DNA from: Mansonella perstans
Taxonomy: Eukaryota; Nematoda; Chromadorea; Rhabditida; Onchocercidae
Assembly (NCBI GenBank): GCA_037074765.1
Contig: JBAMDO010000160.1
Span: 1 to 64,000, forward strand
Reading direction: 5' to 3'
DNA: 64,000 nucleotides
Part shown: positions 1 through 10,240 of the stretch, piece after piece
Layout of the letters: each line of letters begins with the position of its first letter
Position numbering within the stretch: position 1 is the stretch's first letter
Position numbers and translations under genes: made by a program
The notes under the pieces: model-generated
Seen by the model: the letters and a program-made list of their open reading frames with translations, nothing else
What the model was told of the DNA's origin: nothing
Databases searched by the model: none

Positions 1-30
1 AAGTTCCACTGCGCAAGATTAGTTGAGGAA
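1..30 (-). CDS. Serpin N-terminal exon, cut by the left edge
   Basis: These bases are the same as 14,224-14,253, the start of the first recognisable exon of the complete serpin on the minus strand. They encode the residues SSTNLAQWNF after a splice acceptor (minus-strand TTTTTCAG). The rest of the gene would lie to the left of the window, so it cannot be said whether this copy is intact. It is the serpin half of the duplicated serpin/cathepsin unit. Confidence 0.6.
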
Positions 31-2665
31 CTGAAAAATTCTGGTATTGTAGAAAAGTAAGAAGCTATCGTTATGGAAGGATATTTAGTTGCTTCAAAAA
101 TAATATTCATAAGAAATTTAAAATTTTTGCGATACATTTCTCCAAATATAAAGATGATTGGTGTGCTCGCAATGAGAAGCAGTACGACGGTGATTTTTTG
201 ACTGATCATCCCGAAATATCAAAACAACACTGAAATGCTGCAATTAAATCATACGGCAGACACTGCTCGAAACTCCCATGCATTATTATTATGAAATTGA
301 GAAATGCAATCAGTCAATGAATAATATTTCAGAATTATAATTTGAAATCTAGTCTAATTGCGAATGGATCAGGATGGTATTGATTGCAAATGGGCAGCGT
401 ACGGAATCGGTTGCTGAAGAAATGCGAACGTATTTATTTACTTGTAGTATTATTTGCACTGCATTCTATCTCTGATGAGCAGACAACTTCCAATTGAAAT
501 TATATTGATATGTTGGTTTGGCACGCAAAAATAATCTGCGCATCGAGTTCTGATACATTTGAACTGTTTGGCGTTCATAAATGCAACAGCGTTTATGAAG
601 TCTGTATTTGCCTAGTTTTAAATATTTACCATAATTTCTTGTAAACATTACCAACATTGATAATTGACCCATTTCCGAATTTTCCATAATTGACTCAAAA
701 AATCCGGATATTTGCTACCAGTTGCATTTATTTATTCAGATATAGAGTTATCAGAGAAATGAGAACGGTCAATGAATTTAACATCTAAAAAGATCAGATG
801 ATCAAATGAGCTCACAAAATCATCAAATCAGACGAAAAAAACTTCAATGCTGCGTGCTTTCCTACTATTACTCACTTTTATGTTGATTTTGTTAAGTATT
901 CGAAAATTTGCATAATATTTTATCAAATAGGAGGCAATCATCAGACGAAGAAGGAACTACAATGTTATGACTTTATCACTGAATTCAACATCTATGCCAT
1001 TTAGTGATACATTATTGAGTGAAGTTGAATCAAAGATAATTTTGTGAATTAAAAATTAAATAGGAAAACCATCAATAACTGAATCTTCCAATTTATCTTC
1101 TAATCTATATAAATTAATTACTCATAATTGTAATGCCAACCTGCAATTCGGCCATTTGATTTGCGAATTCATTTATGCATACATTCATCCGTTCCATGCA
1201 AATGTAATTCAGAAAAAGATCCGATATATTATAAATGTATATTGCAAACAAGCAAATTCCTCTAAAGGTAATTTAATTAATTATATTTTGAAAATTTCCT
1301 TCACCTTGCCTGCGAAGTAAAATGCAACAATAGTAAAAAGCTTTATTTTAAAAATAAGTGGATTAAAAAGAAAGAACGAATTGAAAAACTTGGATAATAT
1401 TACTTTTGTTGTATTGATAAAATCATGTCAGCAGTGAGTGAATTTAGCTATTACAGTTGATAAACTTATGTCATACAGTATTGATGAATTTTGTTGTTGG
1501 CAAATTATTAATGAAGTGATAAATTTATGAATCTAAATATCACAGTTCTCAGTCTTCATCATTGAACAATTTAAATTAGTAGTATAAAATAAGTGCTAAA
1601 ATAAATGACATGAAGAATTTAAGAACGAAATTAAATGATCCCTATGAGTCCAAACAAATCCAGAAAAATTGGAGCAGGCAAATGCAGCAAAGACTGTAAA
1701 TACGCTTTCCATGATATGAAGATAATCATATTAATCATGTTCATTAGGGTCAGCGCAATATAATTAGGTTTTTGTATTTTTTGTGGTGCATTGAAGAATA
1801 TTTGCAGCTCGATTATTTTTCAAATGAAGTTCATAAAGCCGATATTTGAAAAACTTGAAACATGCATCGATTCATCAAATTACAAGGCGCAATTCTTTTT
1901 GATTCCATTAATTTTTCTTAGACTTTAGGTCGTTTAGTTCGATTCCACAAAAGGTAGATTATAATATTTCATATTTTACAACTCTGTGATTCACATTTCG
2001 CCATGAAAGAGCTATTATAATTGAAAGCTAGAATTTGTGTAAATCATTTTATTTAAGACATTTTGCGTAAATTTCTTCTGAATTTTCAAACAATAAGCAG
2101 CAGTATTTTTCGACATATATTCGACAATTCAAATCAACCATTTGTTTTTTGTATTTTTATCAAATGTTATCGCACTTCATAATAAAGCTTTTGTGGTATC
2201 AACTACTGCGGATTTTCCGTAATTGGATTTCATCGACCGTATTTTGCAATTCCAATAATTACATAAACGGGACCCTCAGTTCCATAGAATACTTAGAGGA
2301 ATGCCTGAGAATACATTACTGCAAAAAAAATGTACGACTGCATTTTCTGCAAACTGTCACAAACATCCCATTAAAAATTCTAAATATGCAACCTGAATAT
2401 CTCTACACTATTTTAAGGCTCAATCCTACTGATCACTGCAAAATCGAACGCCATTGTTTGATGACTCCCAAGAAAGAACAATTTCTTCGACAGAACAGAT
2501 AATTTCACATAATTAGCATATGAAAAGAGCATATTTTGGGAAATGTCGACAGCACGTGAAGTCACGTTAAATTGAATAACTTATATAACAGTAAAATTTT
2601 AATGGAAAGTGACTTTACAACAATAACGATTGGGATTAAACATGAACTAGAGTACATAAAAATGT
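1..2665. repeat. Segmental duplication, copy A
   Basis: The block matches 14,224-17,983 in the same orientation. From about 680 onward the two copies are nearly identical; from 1 to about 660 copy A has many single-base gaps. Copy A lacks about 1.07 kb present in copy B (14,890-15,940) and about 50 bp near 17,565-17,613. An open frame at 2,149-2,502 exists only because of these indels and has no recognisable family. Beyond the serpin exon I see no gene in the block. Confidence 0.9.
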
Positions 2666-2696
2666 TTACTTTCCGGATATCTATTAAATCATTTCG

Positions 2697-2745
2697 AATC
2701 GCATCACTTCGTTTTCGTTAATTATCACTGGAAGAATGCAAAAGC
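2697..2745 (+). promoter_or_regulatory. Conserved upstream element of the cathepsin family
   Basis: A stretch built around ATCACTTCGTTTTCGTTAA and TTATCACTGGAAGAAT is found about 50-95 bases before the start codon here and before the gene at 22,231 (22,138-22,185). A diverged copy lies at 5,347-5,395, about 430 bases upstream of the gene at 5,824. Its conservation in non-coding sequence suggests a promoter module, but recent common descent could explain it too. Confidence 0.4.
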
Positions 2746-2791
2746 TTGAATTAGTTGTGCATAATAAACGACCAGTTTTCCGACTAAGTCA

Positions 2792-3216
2792 ATGAAAGCA
2801 CTATTTATTTTATACTTCGCCAGTTTCATTCTGCATACTCACACAAATCCATTTGATAAATTGTGAGTATTTAACTTTTTTGAAACGTAATACAGCACAG
2901 ATGTAAGAATTATATCACCGATCAATCCTGCTGATATAAATAAATCAAAAGTTTTATTCATTTGCAATTTCTCTTTTTCTAGCATTCTGAAGGGTTACAG
3001 AAATCGGTTTTTTGACTAATTTTTCCATATAATTTTGTTTTGCTGCATGTTAATATTAATGAATTCAAAGATAAAACCAAATATTTGAAATTTTTATTGC
3101 AGACATAGTGACGACAATGCAGGTAAAATTCGTGTTTATATCAACAATATTATTCAAAATACAAAACTTATTTGCTTTATACTTGGCCAGTTTCATTGCG
3201 CTTACTTATACAAACG
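2792..3216 (+). pseudogene. Truncated papain-like cysteine protease
   Basis: Exon 1 (2,792-2,862) is identical in layout to that of the gene at 22,231 and encodes a signal peptide starting MKALFILYFASF. Exon 2 starts at 3,103 after TTTTATTGCAG but breaks at about 3,170, where it runs into a second exon-1-like piece (signal-peptide codons in another frame) and then into sequence that normally lies 3' of these genes (from about 3,217, compare 24,705). No exons 3-8 follow. It is a fragment made by recombination between family members, and the divergent partner of the serpin entering at base 1. Confidence 0.8.
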
Positions 3217-3235
3217 ACTGCTGATAATTCGAATT

Positions 3236-3570
3236 TCTTCCAACAATGTACACCGAGACAGCGAAATGGTTTGGTAAATATTTCGTCGGAACTTCAAAAT
3301 TAAAGTAAATATTCATATTATTCATACAACAAAAAACTATTGTGCACCAAAAATACAAATATGATAATAAGAATTGTAAACAATCTTGAAGTACCGTGCA
3401 AAAAAATAAACAAATCACTGATAACAAAATAAGAACAGCAAAATTATGAAATAAATATGTCGAAGCAATTCTTTTAATCAAAGATTGACAAATGATAATT
3501 GCGATGAAATTTTTTTCATCACAATTTTGATAGAAATGCAATATTGAACGCGATCTTGTCAGCCTTTTAT
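3236..3570 (+). repeat. Cathepsin-array spacer repeat, copy 1
   Basis: This is the spacer that joins the 3' flank of one protease gene to the promoter of the next. Related copies in the same orientation lie at about 5,500-5,790, 8,090-8,390 and 24,430-24,950. Inverted copies lie at about 3,735-4,020, 9,255-9,470 and 19,080-19,230. Shared blocks include ACAAAAAACTATTGTGCACC and the start-proximal ATCTTGTCAG. Confidence 0.8.
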
Positions 3571-3599
3571 AAAAAAAAAACGATTTTGCGACAAACCCA

Positions 3600-3669
3600 A
3601 TGAAAGTATTATTTGTTTTATACTTGGTCAGTTTCATTCTGCTTGCTTTTACAAATCCATTTGATGATT
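3600..3669 (+). pseudogene. Orphan first exon of a cathepsin-like gene
   Basis: The ATG at 3,600 opens a signal-peptide exon (MKVLFVLYLVSF, then ILLAFTNPFDD) preceded by the usual promoter end with ATCTTGTCAG and a poly-A run. The GTGAGT donor found in the intact genes is missing, and the next exons are absent; the sequence turns into an inverted copy of the spacer at about 3,720. Confidence 0.7.
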
Positions 3670-3734
3670 TTTCTTGCCTGCAAGGAGTTTCATCGCAATT
3701 ATTATAAATAGTGAAACGGAAAAATTTTAGGATT

Positions 3735-4135
3735 TTCTACATATTACTCGTAGACTGTCAATATTGTATCTATGTCAAAACTATGCTGAAAAAAATTTCT
3801 TCACAATAATCATTTGTTAACCTTGGATGATAAGAAATGTTTTGGACATATCTATTTCACAAATTTTCTCAATTTTGTTATCAGTGATGTGTTTATTCGT
3901 TTGTACGATATTCCAAGACTGTTTACAATTCTTGTTATCACTATTATTCGCATTTTTGGTGTGTAGTTTTTTGTCGTATGAATGATAAGGAAATTTTAAG
4001 TCTCATTGAGCACTGTTGGAAGAAATTTGAATGATCATCAGATTTTCGTGATGCAATTGTCATCACTCTTTGCGAGAAAAAAATAGAATGATAAAAGATT
4101 TTCCAGTTGTTCAACCCTAATAATGCTCTGTATTA
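3735..4135 (-). repeat. Inverted copy of the protease 3' flank and spacer
   Basis: Read on the minus strand, this block matches about 8,000-8,420, the 3' flank of the protease gene at 5,824-7,952. That gene is therefore enclosed by inverted repeats of about 400 bp. The outer ends also match (3,726-3,780 against 8,370-8,420). Confidence 0.75.
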
Positions 4136-4169
4136 ATAACAAGATTTTTCTCTCAACGAAGAATCGGTA

Positions 4170-4455
4170 CCTAAACCTGCAGTGTCGTCACCGTCTCTGC
4201 AATAAAATTTGAAATACTTAATTTTATCTTTGAATTTATCAATATTAACATACAGTAAAGCAAAATTATTTGGGAAAATTAGACAAAAAATAACCGAATT
4301 TTGTAATCCTTCAGACTGCTAGAAAACGAGAAATTGCAAATGATTAAAATTTTTGATTCATTTATAACAAGGAAGATTGATCAGCGATAAAACTATTGCA
4401 TATGTGTTCTGTTATGTTTCAAAAAAGCAAAATACAATTCATCAAATGGATTTGT
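4170..4455 (-). pseudogene. Inverted fragment of cathepsin exons 1-2
   Basis: On the minus strand this has the end of exon 1 (TNPFDEL at about 4,436-4,452), a first-intron relic, and the first codons of exon 2 after TTTTATTGCAG (about 4,180-4,201) before breaking off. It is a further non-functional piece of the family. From 4,460 to about 5,340 I see no gene; 4,460-4,570 is similar to 19,215-19,320. Confidence 0.7.
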
Positions 4456-5823
4456 CATAATATTTTGTTAGAAAGATTCAATATTTCATCAACACTTTGT
4501 CGTATTTTTTGTCTCATAATAATGCATTTGTCGACATAATCAAATTTATTTGTATCTGTAAGGATTGATAGCGGATTTGAACATTGGAAAAAGCTGTGCT
4601 ATTATTGCAAAATAACTGCATCGTGTTTATTACAAGCAACTCTTATTCTTACAGTCTAAAGCCTTCAGCAATCTTTTTCAATTTTTATACCAAAGGATAA
4701 AAAGCCTTCTTTTTAGATATTATTTACCAATTAAATTTGAAATATAAGATTATATTCTTACGTATTCAAGTGAAAAGGTAATCAAAGGAAGATCATTTGT
4801 ATCGTTTCTTATTAACATATAAATTATTAAAAAAAAAAAAGAACAAAATTGGATTTATGATAAACATACGTGTATTTTAATATTAAATTATCTTACTAAG
4901 TATATTTTGCTTACCATTCATCTATTTTTTTAGTTCATAAGTCCATTTCAAAAGATGATGTTAAAGGAAAAAATTAATTTAATAAAATTGGACACTTTAA
5001 AGTTTGGAAGGAAACGAGGACTACGATTTAATATATGGTGGTATCTGAGGCATAAAAATTCACATTTATTACAATCCTTGAGCTCAGTAAATATATTCCA
5101 TCAAATGTGAACCTATGTGCTCGCAAATTACAAAAATATCACAAAAATGTGTGGAAAAAAAAGGTGCGAAATTTATCCATTCTTAAAATGTTAATTAGGT
5201 TGTAGCATTTCTTTTTCAAAAACTATCAAATATTAAACAGAACTGGATGACAATTGTAACTGATATGTTGAATTTTTTTTTATGCTTCAACACATTACAT
5301 TTTCCACGCTTGTTGTTGTCACTTAATTATTTTAAATTATTTTAAATCGTATCACTTTCTTTTCGTTAATTATCACTAGAAGAATATAAAAACTTCAGTG
5401 AGTAAGCTGATTCAAGAGGTGTTCATTAATTATAGAAAAATCATTAATGTTCTTCATCCGAAAATGGCATTAAAAATTCTTCAAAAAATTTTTCTCTCAT
5501 CAAGAAGTTCAAAATTAAGATAAATATTTTTATCATTTATATAATAAAAAACTATAGTGCATCAAAATTACGAATAATAGTGGTAACAAAAATTGTAAAT
5601 AGTCTTGGAGTACCGTACTTTTTTATTTATTCGTATTTGAGAATAAACATATCACTGATAACAAAATTGAGCAGGATCATGAAATAAATATGTCCAAAAC
5701 AACTCTTATCATCAAGATTAACAAATTGTTTTTATCACAAATTTGATATAAATACAGTATTAAACGAAGATCTTGTCAGTCTTTCATAAAAAAAGAACAA
5801 TTTCCAACTTACCAACTTACCTA

Positions 5824-7952
5824 ATGAAAGCATTATTTGTTTTATGCTTGACCGGTTTCATTGTGCTTGCTTATACAAATCCATTTGATGAATTGTGAGT
5901 ATTTAACTTTTTTGAAACAGTGCAGGAAACGCTTTGAAATATAATAATTATATAGCTGATCAATCTTGCTTGTTATAAATGAATCAAAAATTTTAATCGT
6001 TTGGAATTTCTCTTTTTCTAGCAATCTGAAAGGTTATAAAATTCTTTTTTTTTGTCTAATTTTTCCATACAATTTTATTTTACTGCATGTTAATATTAAT
6101 GAATTCAAAGATAAAACCAAATATTTGAAATTTTTATTGCAGAGATGGTGGTGACACTGCAGGCGAAATTCATACTTTATATCAACAACATCATTTAAAA
6201 TACAAAACTTACTTAAAAGAATTTGGTAAGTCAATTAATATTACCTTAATTTGCTATGAGTTCATTAATTTTCTTTAAAGAAGATTTAAAATTGTTAATT
6301 TTGAATAAAGTTGAATCACTCAGGATTTTTCATATATTCCATTATTTGTTACAGGCAAAAAACATGATTCATCGGTTCCGGAACAAATCCGGTTACTTAA
6401 ATTTGCTCAATCAGTAAAAAGGATTGATGAACATAATCAACGTTACAGCAAGGGGCTGGTAACATATAAATTAGGTCTGAATGAAATGAGCGATTGGGTT
6501 CGTAATTTTTATTCAATAATGAAAATTCAAATTTAAACATCTAACAACAATTAATGTTTTATACTTCTGTTTTTTTCTTTTCTAACATTATTATTGCATC
6601 CTATCATCCGTTTTACTTTTTTTCATTTTTTTGGTAGACCGAAGAGGAAAAAAAATTGCGTCTGGGATATCGACCAGATACGCGTTTAAAAGCAAAAGTT
6701 AATATAAGCAAAATACTCGGCGAAAACCAATTCAAGCCGCTACCAAAGTCTGTTGATTACAGAAAGATAATAGAAATGCTGCCAGTACCAAACCAAGTGA
6801 GTGAAATTGTTTTCTTTTTCTTGACATTGTAGCAATTTCTAATTTAAATCAATTCCTTTTTCCTTCAATTTTCATTGTCATTTTTGTTTTGTTTGTTTGT
6901 TGTATGCATGAAATGGTACTTTAAATGTATTATTGCGAATTTAAATCAATTTTTAGGGTCCATGTAAGATATGTAATATCTTCTCGGCGTTATCAACGCT
7001 TGAAATGTATTACACGATCAAAAGCAAAAAAGTAGCCAAAAGATTATCAGTACAGGAAGTAATGGACTGTGGGACACAAAAATGCAACGGAACTGGCGGG
7101 AGTGGCTATGATGTATGTGGAAATTTTTCATTATGAATTGATTATTATTTACAAAGAACAGTTGTTGATTGATGAAATAAGTGATATGAAGAGTTTTCAG
7201 GTTTTTAACTGGGTTGCTACAAACGGTATAACGACCGATGAAAGTTATCCGTATAAAGAAGCTGATGGTATATCTTGCCCAACAAATGTGATTGAACGAA
7301 GAACGAATGGATTAGTTGGCACCGTTCTTTTACCTCGAAACAATGAAGAAGTCATCAGAAAGGTGTTAGCACTACATGGGCCTGTTATGGGGACATTATG
7401 GGCAACAGAAGATGACTTTTACGATTATCGAAGAGGTGAACAACTTTACAAGATAACAGCTAAATAAAATAGTAGCAAAGAAATTTAGTCGCATAGATGT
7501 GAAATATGATTGATGAATAATTTCAAAATTAATAAATTAAATTATTTTCATAATCTTTATTGCATAAAAATTTCCGGTATTTACGACAATCCGAATTGTC
7601 CAACGGGAAGTTCAAATCATGCAGTAGTGATAGTTGGTTATGGTGTCAGAAACGGGACAAAATATTTCATCATCAGAAATAGGTATACCAAATATATCAA
7701 CAAATTTCTAAAAATCAGAATTCCTTTATTTTAAATTAATTCCAGTAATGAAGAGAATCGAGATAGAAATATCGAAATAATCTCTTTTTTTATGCGAAAT
7801 ATATTTGACTTAATTTTGCTTCCCTGTTAAATTATTGCCATTTGTGTTCCAGTTGGGGCGAGAGATGGGGTCGAAAGGGATACGCTCTTATCCGCGCTGG
7901 AGTATTTAGGTGTGGTATTGGCCGTGAATCAGTAATACCATCCTTCGTCTGA
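5824..7952 (+). CDS. Papain-family (cathepsin L-like) cysteine protease, atypical active site
   Basis: Eight exons: 5824-5894, 6143-6225, 6355-6497, 6638-6796, 6957-7112, 7201-7435, 7577-7682, 7853-7952, giving about 350 residues. A signal peptide (MKALFVLCLTGF) is followed by an inhibitor I29-type prosegment (exons 2-3, ending LGLNEMSDW) and a mature enzyme domain from about PLPKSVDYRK. The oxyanion Gln (PVPNQ), catalytic Cys (GPCKICNIFSA), catalytic His (NHAVVIVGYG) and Asn (RNSWGERWG) are all present. The normally invariant Trp after the active Cys is Asn, and the usual Gly-Ser before it is Lys-Ile. Such enzymes are secreted or lysosomal endopeptidases; whether this one is active is unclear. 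The acceptor of exon 7 is not AG (TTTCCG), so splicing or function of the gene is in doubt. Confidence 0.85.
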
Positions 7953-8420
7953 GAAAAAAATTATGAAATTTAGTTACTAATACAGCTTTTCAGTAGCATT
8001 GTTAGAATTGAATAACTGGATAAATACTTTGTCATTCTTTTTTTTTCTTCTAAAGGGTGATGGCAGTTGTATCACGAAAATCTGATAATCATTCAAATTT
8101 CTTCCAACAGTGCACAATGAGATCGTAGAATTTTCTTATCATTCATACGACAAAAAACTATAGGGCACCAAAAAAAAACAAATAATAGTGATAACAAGAA
8201 TTGTAAACAGTCTTGGAATGTCGTACAAAAAAATAAACACATCGATGATAATAAAATTGAGAAAAATTATGAAATAGATATGTTCGAGACAATTCTTATC
8301 ATCAAAGGTTAACAAATGATAATTGCGATAAAATGGTTTTCATCACAAATTTGATATAAATACAAAATTGAGCGACGATCCTGGCAGTCTAAGAGTAATA
8401 TGTAGAAAATCCTAAAATCT
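7953..8420. repeat. 3' flank and spacer of the protease gene
   Basis: The sequence after the stop codon matches the 3' flank of the gene at 22,231-24,366 and then passes into the promoter-type spacer (TATAAATACAAAATTGAG, then a diverged ATCCTGGCAG). No first exon follows. This implies a former head-to-tail array with about 450 bp between genes. From 8,430 to 9,250 I see nothing but AT-rich sequence. Confidence 0.65.
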
Positions 8421-9254
8421 TTCCTATTTCGAACAAAAAGCTTTCACTCTTGGTTAGGCATTTCATTTCGGTTATTTAATCAGTTTCGCCAAACTGGAAC
8501 TTTCAATACAACGTTTGCCATTTCACCGACATGCAAACTGTTTTTTGCAGTAGTTTCTTGAGTAATCTTTGGATTATCATTTTTTATTTGCAAACGGTTT
8601 CAGCATTTATTATTGATAACAACTGATTGTTAAATTTAATATTTTCCTTAAGCATATCTGTTAGTAATTGGCAGCTCGAGTGTAAGTTTCAGAAACAGAA
8701 TAAAGATTCATCACTTAGCATTTATCCATTACTACTATACATTAACAACCTTTAATGATATTTTGCATGAAAGCAAAACAGTAAAACTGAAATTAATGCT
8801 AAAATATATAAATAAGATGAATAATCAACAGAGTCTCTTCACTAAATTACAATTTAGAATTTCCAATTCAAGAATTAACTCAAAAAACTTGACAGGCTGA
8901 AATTAAGATAAGGGTAAAAAACTTTACAAGACAATGAACTAATTGAAAAAAAAAAAAAATGCACTCTCTACAATTATGGCTAATTAAAAAGAGCAGCGGT
9001 AGTTTAACTTTGAAAATACTTCAAAATGTCAAATCAAATTAATTGCCATTTTGATAATTGATAATTTCAACAACATTTGATTTTTGTACACAAGCTCTGG
9101 TTGTTAGTTTATAAAGTGGAAAAAAATAGAAAAAAAAAATTTCGCTCTTATTATTGTGAGCTGCTAAGCGAAAGTCATAGTAATGACTCTTCCAAATCTC
9201 AATGATCTCTCTTCAAACCGTACGTTGATCAGATCAATTCTGGCATTAATTTCA

Positions 9255-9470
9255 AAAATCATGAGAGATGTGGACATTGTTGCAGATCATATCATAATAT
9301 ATATTTGTTTCATGATCCTGCTAAATTTTGTTGTCAGTGATGTGTTTATCCTCAAATATGAATAGAACATTAGCACTTTATTCGTCTTATTATCACTATT
9401 ATTCATATTTTTGGTGCACAGTGGTTCTTTATTATATGAATGATAAGAATATTTGCTTTAATATGAGATA
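9255..9470 (-). repeat. Inverted cathepsin-array spacer fragment
   Basis: On the minus strand this matches the spacer repeat at 8,130-8,350, with its ATTATTCATATAA-type end and the TCACTGACAACAAAATT block. It carries no exon. Confidence 0.6.
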
Positions 9471-9625
9471 GCTTATGATATTTCTTCACCGTTGCAATTT
9501 ACAATTCCACGTTTTCTCCCTAAATTTTCAAAATTTTTAATGATTAACAGCAACTTTATTTTTATCATTCATAGTCATATGCACTGACTTGTTTAGCAAG
9601 TGATCGAATTGGATAAATGACTTAC

Positions 9626-9829
9626 AGCAACACTTTTCTTCTGTGTATCACCAATATATTTCAGCAGCATTTCGCCTGTCAAATTTTTTAGGACATTAGA
9701 TAAGCCGAAACATGTTTGTGGCAATATAAGAACAATTTCAATTTCATCACCAGAGTAAGGAATTTTAACAAGTTGCACAAGATCGTCTACCTAATACGGT
9801 ACTTCTTCACCTTTCCACATCATTGGCAA
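9626..9829 (-). pseudogene. Isolated serpin exon, inactivated
   Basis: The minus strand is homologous to the fourth recognisable exon of the complete serpin (13,047-13,250), sharing GLSNVLKNLTGE and LLKYIGD. It carries an in-frame TAG at 9,791-9,793 where the intact gene has a Glu codon, and its acceptor AG is lost (CACCCATTTG). Upstream, a remnant of the neighbouring intron joins directly, at about 9,886, to sequence that normally lies 5' of the serpin (compare 14,366), so the upstream exons have been deleted. No downstream exons follow. Confidence 0.85.
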
Positions 9830-9886
9830 ATGGGTGATGATAATTAAGTGGAATGCTCAAAGATCGATAATCGAAGACACATTTTT

Positions 9887-10240
9887 CAAAATATAAAGAT
9901 GATTGGTGTGCTCGCAATGAGAAGCAGCATGACGGTAATTTTTTGATTGATCATCCCGAAATATCAAAACAACACTGAAAATGCTGCAATTATCATACGA
10001 CAAGCAGACTGTTTCGAACTTCATGCATTGTTATTATGAGATTGAAGATTAAAATCGGTGACTGAATAATACTCGAATAAGAATTATTATTGTAAAATCA
10101 AAGTCTAATTGCGAAGGATCAACAATGGCCAACTTACTAATGTTGGTATGGGTCGCAAGTAGACAAGCGTATGAAGTCGGTTGTTTACGGAATGCTGAAA
10201 ATATTTGTATTAATGATTTGCAGTCATGCACTCTTCATAA
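9887..10240. repeat. Serpin 5'-flank repeat
   Basis: This block matches 14,366-14,700, upstream of the complete serpin. A third, more diverged copy lies at about 12,095-12,330 and a fourth at about 150-470. Each copy marks a past serpin duplication. From 10,240 to 12,090 I see only AT-rich sequence with no supportable gene. Confidence 0.75.

Noticed and set aside
2149..2502. A 117-codon open frame in duplication copy A
   Set aside because: In the near-identical copy B the frame is broken by small indels and a 50-base difference at 17,565, with no loss of overall identity, so it is not under coding constraint.
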